Of a stretch of 39,573 nt of DNA, positions 15,663-24,480 are shown in pieces (within the stretch, counting starts at the first letter, position 1; every line of letters begins with the position of its first letter). The notes below the pieces were generated by a model that saw nothing but the letters and a program-made list of their open reading frames with translations, was not told where the DNA came from and did not search any database. The stretch comes from a virus, in IMG/VR virus record IMGVR_UViG_3300044613_002815, positions 1 to 39,573 of that record; one strand, 5' to 3'. The position numbers were made by a program, and so were the translations under genes.

Positions 15663-16262
15663 ATGGATGCCCTGGCCGCAGAAGCGTTTCTAAACGCAAG
15701 CCACAAGGTCTATGGCCTCGCCATGCGCCCGCTATCACTGGGCCATGCGTTCGTCTTAGAAAGCCTCGGCAATCCCTTCTACCACGGACGCCTCGGCACG
15801 CCCGAGGAGTTGCGCGTGGCCGCGTGGATCTGTGCTAACCCGCCGCTGTCCGCCCTCCGTCTTGGCGGGGCCAGCAACTTGTGGTGGCGCTACCGCACCC
15901 GCAATGCCGATTTTGAGCGCGAGGTGGCCCGCTGGAAGGTCTTTGTGGATGACTTCTGCACACCACCGCAGCTTTGGACCAAAGCGCCTAAGGCGGGCGA
16001 GAGCCGCGCCGAGCCGTCGCGCATCCCGCACCAGATTTCCACTGCCGTGCGCCTGATGCGCCTCGGCATGAGCGAGCGCGAGGCATGGCAAACACCAGTG
16101 GGCGCGGCGTCCTGGTATGAGGCTGCCGGCTACGAAACCGAAAGCGGCTCACGCCTGGACATTGTGACCGACTCCGAGCGAGTCGCCATCCTGCGGCAAA
16201 AGCTTAGGGAACAGCAGGCCGCAGCGTCTGACATCAAGGGCAAGGACGAAGGCCATGGCTGA
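15663..16262 (+). CDS. Tail assembly chaperone-like protein
   Basis: 199 aa immediately before the tape measure. The motif GMSEREAWQTPVGAASWYEA near residue 138, followed by RLDIVTDSERVAILRQKL, resembles phage chaperones in which a 'meEAWdtPlGralwY' pattern recurs. It would coat the tape measure during assembly. I looked for a second frame extension as in lambda G/GT and did not find a clear slip site before the stop; the gene simply overlaps the next by 8 nt. Confidence 0.55.
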   Translation: MDALAAEAFLNASHKVYGLAMRPLSLGHAFVLESLGNPFYHGRLGTPEELRVAAWICANPPLSALRLGGASNLWWRYRTRNADFEREVARWKVFVDDFCTPPQLWTKAPKAGESRAEPSRIPHQISTAVRLMRLGMSEREAWQTPVGAASWYEAAGYETESGSRLDIVTDSERVAILRQKLREQQAAASDIKGKDEGHG

Positions 16263-18021
16263 AGTAAAAGTAAAAATCACAGCCCAGAACGAGGTGCAGA
16301 CAGGCCTGCAAGCCTCGCTGGCCGAGGTGCGCCAATTTGCCGGGCAAGCGCAAAAGGAAATGCAAGCGGCTTTCGAGCCGCGCCGCATCCAAGCCGAGCG
16401 CGTAGCCCCGACTTTCGGGCCGATTGATATTGGCGATTACGGAATGGAGCCGCTTAAAAAGCTGCAAGAGGAGGCGCGTAAATTGCGTGAATCCGCTCAA
16501 GCGGGGTTTGACAATGGCCCGCCAGAGCAATTCGGCAAAAGCGTTGGCGGGCTGGTTGGTCGCTTCGCCCTTTTAATCGCTGGCTCCGCTGCCGTTGGCA
16601 AGCTGTTGGCAGCGCCTTTTGAAAAGTTAAGCGAAATCGTTAAATCATCAATCGCTATTCAAGAGCAATTCAACAACGATTTAAGCCAAGCAGGGCAGGC
16701 GACAAGTTTTGAGGGCGCTATCTCTGCCTTTAAGCAGCTCAACGCCTTGGCAGATCAAACGGGCAAAACGCTTGAGCAATCAATGGGCCGCAACCTTGGC
16801 GAAGCGTTGGCCAATGCCGTCAGCGGAAGGCCAGGACAAATCTTGGCCAGGATCGGAGACTTGGCCACGGGGGGGGTGGTTTCGGGCGACATACAGGCAC
16901 AGGAGGAGCAGCAGCGCAGGATTGCGGCAGACACCTTGAGGGGAAACGTGGCCCTTGGCGCTGGCGAAGCAGAAGACATTATTGGGGCAGGAGGCGACCC
17001 CGAAGAGATTGCTAAAATTCAAAGGCAACAGGAAAAGCAGCGGGAGCTTATGGCCTTGCGCGCCACGTTTGCAGGAACACCCGGCGGCGAGTTTGGAGAC
17101 GAAGCAAAAGAAGCAGAGAAAGCCCTAAAAGAACAGCAAGCCCTTGAAGATCAAATTGCGGTGCAGAAAAGGTTGTTTGAGGCCAAGCAGCAAGCAAGGG
17201 CGGAAAGCGAAAAAACGCGGCAGCTTGGAATGTCCACAGAAGAAAAGCTGGAGGACGAAAAGATCACGCAGTCTAGGCTAGAAGGAGAAAAGGCCAGCAC
17301 GTCTTCTGGCGCAAGTTCAGTAGCGGAAATTGAAGCTCGCGTTTTGGAGATAAATGCCCAGATCGAGCAGAGCAAGCAGCGTCAGATTTCTCTTGAGGAG
17401 TCTTTGAAACGCGAAGCGGAGCGCAAGGCGATTGTGGGCGTGCCAGTCGCCCTTGCTGTCACGGGTCTTGAATCCATCGCACAACTGGAAAGCGCACTTA
17501 GCGAGATTGAATCAAAAGAAATAGACGTAATTCTAAACGCGCTTGGCGTGGATAGTGTGGCAGAGGCTAAAGAAGCGATTAAATCGCTGGATGAAAGCGC
17601 CCGCACAAAAATAGATCAGGCGCGGGAAAAACAACTAACGCAAGAAAAAGAGCGCCGATCCGACTTTGTCCAAAACACCGATTTGCTTCAGGCCCGCGCA
17701 AGAGGAGACAAAGAGGCTGAAGAGGCCATTTTGCGCCAACAAGACCTAGACAAAGGTCTAGAGGCTACTGGAAGCCTTGAAGAAGCCACACGCTTTGCAG
17801 ATGCCGCCGCCGCCCTACGACAGCAGCAAGGGGCGGGCGGGCAAAGCGGAGCCTTCGGCGCGTCCTCCCTTCAGCGTATCGGCTTTGCCTCCAACGAGTT
17901 TTTCGACGCACGGAGAAGCGATGACACCGCAACACAAATCAAAAACGTGGGCACTGTGGTCAAAGAGATTGGCCAGCTACTGAAAAAAGAAAACGTCCTA
18001 CTAATGAAATCGGAGTTCTAA
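16255..18021 (+). CDS. Tape measure protein
   Basis: 588 aa. It is rich in Ala, Glu, Lys and Gln and mostly coiled coil (residues about 240-390 and 420-500), with a short hydrophobic stretch FALLIAGSAAVGKLLAAPF near residue 103. Position after the chaperone and length agree with a tape measure, which sets tail length; 588 aa would give a short tail (relatives suggest about 0.15 nm per residue). AT content rises within the gene compared with the head genes. It contains a G8 tract at 16869-16876. Confidence 0.72.
   Translation: MAEVKVKITAQNEVQTGLQASLAEVRQFAGQAQKEMQAAFEPRRIQAERVAPTFGPIDIGDYGMEPLKKLQEEARKLRESAQAGFDNGPPEQFGKSVGGLVGRFALLIAGSAAVGKLLAAPFEKLSEIVKSSIAIQEQFNNDLSQAGQATSFEGAISAFKQLNALADQTGKTLEQSMGRNLGEALANAVSGRPGQILARIGDLATGGVVSGDIQAQEEQQRRIAADTLRGNVALGAGEAEDIIGAGGDPEEIAKIQRQQEKQRELMALRATFAGTPGGEFGDEAKEAEKALKEQQALEDQIAVQKRLFEAKQQARAESEKTRQLGMSTEEKLEDEKITQSRLEGEKASTSSGASSVAEIEARVLEINAQIEQSKQRQISLEESLKREAERKAIVGVPVALAVTGLESIAQLESALSEIESKEIDVILNALGVDSVAEAKEAIKSLDESARTKIDQAREKQLTQEKERRSDFVQNTDLLQARARGDKEAEEAILRQQDLDKGLEATGSLEEATRFADAAAALRQQQGAGGQSGAFGASSLQRIGFASNEFFDARRSDDTATQIKNVGTVVKEIGQLLKKENVLLMKSEF
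16869..16876 (+). repeat. Poly-G tract (G8) in the tape measure gene
   Basis: Eight consecutive Gs within LATGGVVSGD. Frame is intact at this length. Loss or gain of one base would truncate the tape measure. Confidence 0.6.
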
Positions 18022-18023
18022 CC

Positions 18024-18671
18024 ATGTCACAATTTGAAACAACAGGCGGCGGATACATCGACAGCGGCGACCGCAAAATCATCCGCAAAGTATTGGTCGC
18101 CACGGGTGGCGAATTAATTAATGTTCCGCAGACACAAGACGGCTTTCCGCTTTCTAACGTAAGCCTAAGCGAAGACGCCGCCGGCCTGCGCCGCGCGGTC
18201 TTGGAATACAGCCAAGGCGGCGAGGGCGGAGCCAGCTACAACGCATACGGCAAGCGCATCGAGCTGACCGGCGGCACCCGCGAGGTGCCGATTCAGACGC
18301 ACGTTAAGTTTGAAACAATGACTGAGCGGCAAGTTGTTGAGGTTCAGGAGGCCGTTGATCAAGGCACCGACGCAGTGCTCACCGCATTTACGGCAGATCA
18401 AGAGCTGCTTTATTCCTTTCTTTCCCGCAAGATTGAATACGTCCTAGCCCCTGCCGTGGTGGGGCGCGTTACTGAAGTCGAGTCCGTTTTGCCCTCGCTG
18501 GACATCATTGCCAAAGTGGCCAATCCATCCGAGCTAAACGCGCCTAACGACACATTTTGGATCTGCACCGCCGTCACGGCCACCCCGATTGGCGACCGCT
18601 ATGAGGTCACGCGAGAATACACCTTAAATTTCAGCAGTTGGGCTGACGTGCGGACGCTTTATTCGTGGTGA
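18024..18671 (+). CDS. Tail protein, hypothetical
   Basis: 215 aa, in the position of a distal tail or baseplate protein just after the tape measure. β-rich (IRKVLVATGGELINV, RYEVTREYTLNFSSWADV). I do not recognise a family. Two nucleotides separate it from the tape measure stop, and the next gene starts 4 nt after it. Confidence 0.45.
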   Translation: MSQFETTGGGYIDSGDRKIIRKVLVATGGELINVPQTQDGFPLSNVSLSEDAAGLRRAVLEYSQGGEGGASYNAYGKRIELTGGTREVPIQTHVKFETMTERQVVEVQEAVDQGTDAVLTAFTADQELLYSFLSRKIEYVLAPAVVGRVTEVESVLPSLDIIAKVANPSELNAPNDTFWICTAVTATPIGDRYEVTREYTLNFSSWADVRTLYSW

Positions 18672-18675
18672 GCTT

Positions 18676-19314
18676 ATGGCGCAATTCGATTCCATTCGAT
18701 TCACGCCTGGCCGGCCGCTGACTAAAGAGCTTGGGTCCGAGCGGCTTAATGCCATCATCACCGAGATCAAGCGCAACAAGCCCAAGGGCGAGCGCGGGAT
18801 CACGGTGCGGCAAGATGGCACCGGCACATACATTGGCCTAGCCGCTTCTCTACCTCGTGGCGGCACCACCACCCCAACCACCCGCCAACCCTGGGACATA
18901 ATCGCCACGCCCGACCCTGACGCCGACCCCGAGGACGAGAACCCGCCGTATATCCTCCGCGTGCGCCCTGGCACCCTCAACGGCATTTTACCAAGCAACT
19001 GGGACATCGAGGAGGAGGTAGCTGGGACGGGGCTGTTTTACGCCAAGGCGGTGATTGCTACGGACGGGGAGGCGGTCACGGGTGTGACGATTGAGATTGA
19101 CGACACGCCGCCAGCAATTCAAGAGCCGGTGCAGTTTGGCATCGAAACAAATATTGAATATTTGTTTGGCCTGTTTACTGAGGGCGCTGCTTGGAGAGTT
19201 ATCGGCAGCGGGCAAATTCAACTAAGCCCACGGGCATGGTTGGTTGGGGACGCGGTAAATCCAGAACCAGGAGTCAGCCCTTACACTATTTACTATTATC
19301 TTGGACCGGCATGA
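18676..19314 (+). CDS. Tail/baseplate protein, hypothetical
   Basis: 212 aa starting MAQFDSIRFTPGRPL. A Pro/Thr/Asp-rich linker (GGTTTPTTRQP and TPDPDADPEDENPP, residues 60-92) separates a helical N-terminus from a β-rich C-terminus. The N-terminal stretch resembles the attachment part of fibre proteins. An ATGA overlap couples it to the following Ser/Thr-rich gene, so the two products probably assemble together. Confidence 0.45.
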   Translation: MAQFDSIRFTPGRPLTKELGSERLNAIITEIKRNKPKGERGITVRQDGTGTYIGLAASLPRGGTTTPTTRQPWDIIATPDPDADPEDENPPYILRVRPGTLNGILPSNWDIEEEVAGTGLFYAKAVIATDGEAVTGVTIEIDDTPPAIQEPVQFGIETNIEYLFGLFTEGAAWRVIGSGQIQLSPRAWLVGDAVNPEPGVSPYTIYYYLGPA

Positions 19315-21365
19315 TTTCGTGGCACATACCAACGACTTATGAGGGGTTAAGCTCTTCCAGCTTTATTTCACGCACGGAGTCATACACTAGATCTGCAACA
19401 AGCAGCCATGCTGAATTCAACCCTACCTACAGCGGTCTGACGGAAACGGCCTCCAGCAGCATATCAAGTGAATCAACCTTTTATTCTTACGAGTATTCTG
19501 GGTATGGGTTTCAATCAACCGAGTATTCCAGCAGTTATTTTAGTTCGAGCACATACACTAATTCATTCAGCAGCACACAAATAAACATCTCCGAAGACGA
19601 AAGCGGTAATGACGTTACAGAAACGCAAACTTTTACCAGCGCTACTAGTGGGTCAAGCTCGTATTCCACCAGCGAAACTTTCTCTTCAACGTATCAGCTC
19701 ACTACTTACGCGCAAACCTCGACAACGACAATAGTCGGCTACCCGACATATTCTATTTTATCAACCACCGCAGAAGAAATTGCTCCTGAATTTTACGCCA
19801 TTGGCATTGGCACGACTTACACAACTTTTACTTTCACAAATTCCTTTTTGCAAACCACCGGCATTGAGACCAGTTCCGGAATATCAGATGTTTATTGGTA
19901 TCTTGCTTTTACCACGTATAGCGCCTCTGCTGACACAACTATTGAAAAGGCTGATACAACAACCCAGTCCAGCACCTCCGAGGCAGCAAACTATGCTGCC
20001 ACGGTCAGCAATACAAACTCAGAAACCACAACCTACCAAACGTGGGCCACAGTAGTTCAGGCGGCGAAAGATGAGATTATTTATCATATTGCAAATCCGG
20101 GTTCAGGGTGGGATGGTTATGCCGCAGCGCGGCCAATAGCGGCGACAGCGACTCGCGTCACGCTATATCCGACCGCAGCCATCACAGAAGGAATTACTTC
20201 GGCGTCTGGCGTGACAACTACATCGAGCTGGTCTTCGCCAGGACTTTCCGCAAGCCTGTCATTTAAGGCGCGCTCAAATAGCACTTTTTCGCTGCAACGC
20301 CCAGCAAACGTCACAGTTATATCGCCAAGCACTACGGCGCAAATATCCACGCGTTTTACGACACAATCAGCATCCACGAGTTACCAAGTCTTTAATTCTT
20401 ACACTTCCACCACATTTAGAACTTACGGCATTGGTAAATCGACCACTAGTGTTCCCTATGTCGGATTTTTGCCAGAGACGGTTTTTCGACAGTGGGCAAA
20501 TGTTAGTCATCATGGTGTAGTTGCAACAAAAACCACCAGTTCTTTGGAAACTTACACCGTGGGCGCATATGTGACCAGCGAGACCAGCACCAACCAAGGG
20601 TCTTCGTCAAGCTACGAAAACATATTTTCTGTCGAATACGCAGACGTTACGGACAGAAGCGCGGATGAGGAGGAACAAGAATACAGCTACGCCACGCTGC
20701 CGGGTGGAAACACCACAATATCGACTGTGCAACTTGGCGTAGTTGGCATGGGGTTTCCTGCCACGCAGCAATATCGATGGGGAACAGCAGGCGTGGCCGT
20801 AGGCAGTAGCGCAGGAGGCTGGTTTACCGCAGACAAAACTTTTGCCATGGGCTTTGCTTATACCGCCGCCGACGGTTCTCGGAGGCGCGTCACAACACTG
20901 GCCGTAACGAGCAACGAAACATGGACATTAAGTTCCGATTCCTTAAGCTACACAACATTGAGCGGCACAGACACCACGACAACGACCGCCTTAGTGGGGG
21001 TGGAGGGCGACACCTTTCAACAACAGGACGGCACATCTAGACCGGCCAGCGCTTATCTTCATTTTGGCGGCGGACCTTTTGCCGATGGATGGACGGTGGT
21101 AGACGGAGCCGGGGTAGGAGCTTACTACGACCTTATTGAAGGACAAACAACATTCTTTACGGGAGGGGATACCGCTTACACTTTCAATGAAAGCGCAGCG
21201 ATTCGTCGCTATGCTCTTATGCCTTGGGTAATGCCTCCTTCGCCGATGGATCAAGAAAGTGGCATTTATTGGATTGAAAAGAAAAATAGCTATTACGACC
21301 TTTACTCCGCTCAAGCCCTTTCGGTGGACACGGGGCGCATGGTGGATGCTGAGTTTATGGTTTGA
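19311..21365 (+). CDS. Ser/Thr/Tyr-rich fibre or adhesin protein
   Basis: 684 aa from the ATG overlapping the previous stop. The first ~370 residues are dominated by Ser, Thr, Tyr and Asn with very few Lys, Arg or Leu (for example SSYFSSSTYTNSFSS, TSATSGSSSYSTSETF). The C-terminal 200 residues look more globular (RRRVTTLAVTSNETWTL, AYLHFGGGPFADGW, RYALMPWVMPPSPMD). Codon and base use is AT-richer than the neighbours, suggesting transfer or relaxed composition. No pectinase, lyase or Ig motif seen. It could be a receptor-binding fibre or a substrate for O-glycosylation by the transferase encoded next. No function can be assigned from motif. Confidence 0.6.
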   Translation: MISWHIPTTYEGLSSSSFISRTESYTRSATSSHAEFNPTYSGLTETASSSISSESTFYSYEYSGYGFQSTEYSSSYFSSSTYTNSFSSTQINISEDESGNDVTETQTFTSATSGSSSYSTSETFSSTYQLTTYAQTSTTTIVGYPTYSILSTTAEEIAPEFYAIGIGTTYTTFTFTNSFLQTTGIETSSGISDVYWYLAFTTYSASADTTIEKADTTTQSSTSEAANYAATVSNTNSETTTYQTWATVVQAAKDEIIYHIANPGSGWDGYAAARPIAATATRVTLYPTAAITEGITSASGVTTTSSWSSPGLSASLSFKARSNSTFSLQRPANVTVISPSTTAQISTRFTTQSASTSYQVFNSYTSTTFRTYGIGKSTTSVPYVGFLPETVFRQWANVSHHGVVATKTTSSLETYTVGAYVTSETSTNQGSSSSYENIFSVEYADVTDRSADEEEQEYSYATLPGGNTTISTVQLGVVGMGFPATQQYRWGTAGVAVGSSAGGWFTADKTFAMGFAYTAADGSRRRVTTLAVTSNETWTLSSDSLSYTTLSGTDTTTTTALVGVEGDTFQQQDGTSRPASAYLHFGGGPFADGWTVVDGAGVGAYYDLIEGQTTFFTGGDTAYTFNESAAIRRYALMPWVMPPSPMDQESGIYWIEKKNSYYDLYSAQALSVDTGRMVDAEFMV

Positions 21366-21383
21366 CACCCGCCGCGCTGCCGA
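21362..21383 (+). promoter_or_regulatory. TTGACA start element, spacer 16 nt
   Basis: TTGACA at 21362-21367, spacer CCCGCCGCGCTGCCGA, then the GTG at 21384. The preceding stop TGA is inside the hexamer. Confidence 0.6.
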
Positions 21384-22406
21384 GTGCTGGCCATCGCAAC
21401 ATACGCAACCAAGAGCTATTTTCACTGCTGGCCCCAGTTCCTTAGGCGCGTCACCGCCGCCGCCGGGCACCACGCCGAGGCGCATTTCATCCTAGCCACC
21501 GACGAGTCCGACGATGCCAAGAAGGCCGTAGAAGCGGCCCGGCACGAATTGCCCGAGGGGTGGAAAATCGCAGCCATAACCCTGCCGCTGGATGACGGAG
21601 GCACCGAAGGCAAAAACTACAAGGAACCGGCGCAAATGCGGATTGCCGCCTTGCAGGGCGCGGCCTTTGCGTTAGCGCGCAAGATTCGTGCCAACGCTTT
21701 GTGGTCCGTAGAGGCCGACAACCTTGTCCCGCCGGATGCCTTGCGGGTGGCCGAGTGGGCGCTGGCCATGCCGACTGAGGACGGGTCGCCTTACTACCAT
21801 GTGGCCGCCGTGACCTATCCCAACGGTTTGTTTCTCGGAGGCAACGGCACGCCGAGAAATCCTATTTGTGAAGATTTTATTGAAGATGAGCGCAAGCTGC
21901 CGCCGCGCCTTGTGCGGGCGCTGGAAGCCTGCCGCGCACGGCTCAAAGACTGCAAGGACAAGGACATCGGCGAAAAGGAGGGCAAGCGCCTCGGGCGACT
22001 GGCCGAGCGGGTGAAAAAATGCCCGCCGGATGGCAACGTCTTTGAGGTGAGCGGCAAACACGGCTGGCGCAGGCGCGGATGGATGGACTTCGCTTATCCT
22101 GGCATCGGGCGCGGGGCTATCGTGCCGTCTGACTGGTGCGGCCTCGGATGCACGCTTATGTCGGCGCGGGCGCTGGCGTTGGCCACCTTTGAGGGCTACG
22201 ACGGGCGAGGGACGCAAGATTTATTCCTCTGCTGGCACCGCTGGCACCCGAACGGCCTGCGGATCGCGGCCATTCCACACACGGCAGCGGACCATGTGAA
22301 GCGGGACGCCAAGGGCGAGGTGGTCCATCACCGCGCTTATCACGAAACGGAAGGGGAGTATCGCGGCCACCTTCGCCAGCGGCAACAACCCTGGATGCCA
22401 TGTTAG
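21384..22406 (+). CDS. Glycosyltransferase (GT-A type)
   Basis: 340 aa from a GTG. The start VLAIATYATKSYFHCW and a later acidic site WSVEADNLVPPDALRV around residue 110 suit a GT-A fold transferase with a metal-binding D-x-N/D-type triad. Other conserved-looking parts: PYYHVAAVTYPNGLF near 140, a Lys/Arg-rich helical insert at about 175-215, and GTQDLFLCWHRWHPNG near 275. The product is soluble. It sits directly after the Ser/Thr-rich fibre gene and before an RmlC-like epimerase, so it probably attaches a sugar to virion or host-surface acceptors. The last 7 nt overlap the next gene. Confidence 0.65.
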   Translation: MLAIATYATKSYFHCWPQFLRRVTAAAGHHAEAHFILATDESDDAKKAVEAARHELPEGWKIAAITLPLDDGGTEGKNYKEPAQMRIAALQGAAFALARKIRANALWSVEADNLVPPDALRVAEWALAMPTEDGSPYYHVAAVTYPNGLFLGGNGTPRNPICEDFIEDERKLPPRLVRALEACRARLKDCKDKDIGEKEGKRLGRLAERVKKCPPDGNVFEVSGKHGWRRRGWMDFAYPGIGRGAIVPSDWCGLGCTLMSARALALATFEGYDGRGTQDLFLCWHRWHPNGLRIAAIPHTAADHVKRDAKGEVVHHRAYHETEGEYRGHLRQRQQPWMPC

Positions 22407-22828
22407 CCGAGCTGCGCCCACTCACCGCCCGCCTCGATGAGCGCGGGAGGCTAACCGAAATCTATCGGGCCACCGATGACGCGCATGGCTTTGGCCAAGC
22501 CTACATCACCACGGCCTCGGCGGGCGTCATCAAGGCATGGCACCGCCACCGCGAGCAGTGGGACCGCTGGTATTGCGTGGCCGGTGCGGCGAAAGTCGGC
22601 CTATTCGACGCAGCCACAGGAGAGTCACGGACCGTAATCCTTGCCGCCGACCACCCGCAGCTTCTGACCATCCCGCCAGGCATTTACCACGGATTCACGC
22701 CATGCCACGGCCACCGCGAGGCGGCCATTCTGAATATGCCGTCGCGGCCCTACGACCCCGCCGACCCAGACGAGGAGCGGGTCGGGCCGTATCGGTTCCC
22801 GTTTCACTGGGAAGTTGCCAGCGGCTAA
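22400..22828 (+). CDS. dTDP-4-dehydrorhamnose 3,5-epimerase-like protein (RmlC family)
   Basis: 142 aa cupin. ASAGVIKAWHRHREQWDRWY (residues 40-58) has the His-rich metal/substrate strand of RmlC-like proteins, IPPGIYHGF near 90 is the second cupin strand, and the tail YDPADPDEERVGPYRFPF is typical of RmlC (pYDpadPDE). Such proteins epimerise a nucleotide sugar to give the dTDP-L-rhamnose precursor; related cupins do other 3- or 4-position chemistry. Overlap with the transferase gene makes sugar supply and transfer a joint function. Confidence 0.72.
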   Translation: MLAELRPLTARLDERGRLTEIYRATDDAHGFGQAYITTASAGVIKAWHRHREQWDRWYCVAGAAKVGLFDAATGESRTVILAADHPQLLTIPPGIYHGFTPCHGHREAAILNMPSRPYDPADPDEERVGPYRFPFHWEVASG

Positions 22829-22832
22829 CGCT

Positions 22833-22860
22833 TTGACACAGAGGGGAGGGGAAGGCTGCC
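22833..22860 (+). promoter_or_regulatory. TTGACA start element, spacer 22 nt
   Basis: TTGACA at 22833-22838 followed by a 22-nt purine-rich spacer with a good ribosome site (GAGGGGAGGGG) and the ATG at 22861. Same start distance as at 23371-23399. Confidence 0.45.
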
Positions 22861-23388
22861 ATGCGTGTTTATATCGACCTTAATTCCCGCGCCTTTGTCG
22901 TGTCGCCCGTGTTGACGCAGCGGGTGACGGAGCTGCTCTTCACCCGGCGCGACATCGTGCCGGTTCAGGTGCAATTTGTGCGCGGCGGCGTGGTGGTCGA
23001 GCTGGCCGCCGGGGCCACCGGGCAAATGGGCCTAAAGAAAACCTTTGCTGGCGCGTTTTTGGCCAACGACGGCGCGTTTACCAAGAGCGGCACCGGGGCA
23101 AGCACGATTTACCAGTTCGACCTGAACCTCAACACGACGAACCTCAACGCGGAGTTCCCGCTTGATACCGAGGACAGCATTTCGGCCAAGGTCGAAATTG
23201 AGTGGACCGAAAGCGGCACGACTTCGAGCACCCTGCCAACCTCTGCGACAGTCTTTAACGATGTCATCCGAGGCGGCGAGGGTGTGCCGACTGTGTTTGC
23301 TGCCCCGTCCTTTAAGCTGCTGGCCCCCGACTCAAGCATTTGGACGATCACGGTGGACAACGACGGCATTTTGACAGCGACCAAATAA
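22861..23388 (+). CDS. Tail fibre/baseplate accessory protein, hypothetical
   Basis: 175 aa, β-rich. Starts MRVYIDLNSRAFVVSP, with the lectin-like or attachment-type pattern of baseplate proteins that carry fibres: IVPVQVQFVRGGVVVELAAGA, then SISAKVEIEWTESGTTSST. No trans-membrane segment. Function from context in the fibre cluster. Confidence 0.45.
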   Translation: MRVYIDLNSRAFVVSPVLTQRVTELLFTRRDIVPVQVQFVRGGVVVELAAGATGQMGLKKTFAGAFLANDGAFTKSGTGASTIYQFDLNLNTTNLNAEFPLDTEDSISAKVEIEWTESGTTSSTLPTSATVFNDVIRGGEGVPTVFAAPSFKLLAPDSSIWTITVDNDGILTATK

Positions 23389-23398
23389 TCAAAAGCCC
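23371..23398 (+). promoter_or_regulatory. TTGACA start element, spacer 22 nt
   Basis: TTGACA at 23371-23376 lies in the last codons of the preceding gene (codons TTG-ACA), 22 nt before the ATG at 23399. Weaker member of the set; may be chance. Confidence 0.3.
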
Positions 23399-24298
23399 AT
23401 GCACCTCGCCCGCCTCCTAACCCTCTTCGCCGCCCTGCTTCTGTGCGCCCCGAGCCACGCCCAAACCATCAAGAGCTTAGGATACAATACGACGAACGGC
23501 TTCGTCGTTTACGGCGGGACAAACGCGCTGACTTTCACCAACTCGCTCCAATTTGCGACGAATGCGCGGGCGGGGACAAGGACGAACCTCGGCGCAACCA
23601 CGGTCGGCGATTCGGTGTTTACGGCGACTAACGCAGCAGCAGCCCGCACGGGTCTCGGCCTCGGCGACTGGGCCGTTTTAAGCGATGGAAGCGCGTTAAG
23701 AAGCGAGATTCTGACTATTTCCGATGGAGAACAGTTGGATTACATCCAGTTCACCGCTGGCTCGGGCGTTTCATTTTTTGGCAACCGCGCCTCGCAATTT
23801 CGCACAGCCCTCGGCCTCGGCCTCCCAGCCCTCACCAACACCAGCAACGTCACCTTCCGCAGCGCAGTTGGCGTGGCCGCTGCACCAATCTTTAAAGTCC
23901 TCACCAACAACTTCAGTATCACCAACCAGACCAACATGACGGTGGTGGACGGGCTGACAATTTCGACGGAAGCGGGGAAAGCTTATATTTTTGAGCTGTT
24001 TCCAATTGTGTCAGCGGATGCTGCTGGCACGTCTTTCCAGATCGTTGCTACGAATGCTACAGTGTATGGAAACTGGGACAGCATTAGTGCAGCCAGCTAT
24101 ACTATTACACCTCTTACTAACGCGTTAAATAGCATCACTATAACCACTGCCCGTGTCCCCAATCAAAAATTCCATGTCGTAGCAGGCACCAACGCAGGCA
24201 GTATTGCGTTTCAATTTAGTAGCTCTGTCGCCACAAACACCAACACCATCGGCGAAGGCAGCTACATGATGGCGCAGGAGGTCGCGCCAACGCCATGA
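23399..24298 (+). CDS. Fibre-like protein with an N-terminal signal peptide
   Basis: 299 aa. The first 21 residues form a classical signal peptide (MHLARLLTLFAALLLCAPSHA, cleavage after AHA-type site SHA-QT). The body has the repeated NLGATT / RTGLGLGDWA / RTALGLG pattern of tail-fibre repeats and a β-rich C-terminus. A phage fibre should not be exported, so this may be a protein carried on the cell surface (superinfection exclusion or receptor masking), or the signal-like stretch may be an anchor. TTGACA lies 22 nt upstream of its start. Confidence 0.5.
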   Translation: MHLARLLTLFAALLLCAPSHAQTIKSLGYNTTNGFVVYGGTNALTFTNSLQFATNARAGTRTNLGATTVGDSVFTATNAAAARTGLGLGDWAVLSDGSALRSEILTISDGEQLDYIQFTAGSGVSFFGNRASQFRTALGLGLPALTNTSNVTFRSAVGVAAAPIFKVLTNNFSITNQTNMTVVDGLTISTEAGKAYIFELFPIVSADAAGTSFQIVATNATVYGNWDSISAASYTITPLTNALNSITITTARVPNQKFHVVAGTNAGSIAFQFSSSVATNTNTIGEGSYMMAQEVAPTP

Positions 24299-24480
24299 GC
24301 CTGCACAACGCCACAGACTTCATCAGCCGCCCGATCATCGGCGTGAGCACCAGCCTTGGCTCGGTGCTGTTCTCTTTGCTGCCGCACCTCGAAACAGGGA
24401 TGCGCGTGAGCGCGTTGGCCTTGGGGCTTTTCGTCGCGGCCATGTCGGCCCGCAAAGTATGGAAGGACCGCAACAAATGA
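24295..24480 (+). CDS. Small membrane protein
   Basis: 61 aa with two hydrophobic segments: IGVSTSLGSVLFSLLPHL and VSALALGLFVAAMSARKV, then a basic end (KDRNK). Size and shape fit a holin-like or membrane-associated phage protein. ATGA overlaps at both ends couple it to its neighbours. Position inside the fibre cluster is unusual for a holin. Confidence 0.5.
   Translation: MSLHNATDFISRPIIGVSTSLGSVLFSLLPHLETGMRVSALALGLFVAAMSARKVWKDRNK

Noticed and set aside
16506-16530. TTGACA in the tape measure gene as an internal start element
   Set aside because: No in-frame start at 14-16 nt spacing.
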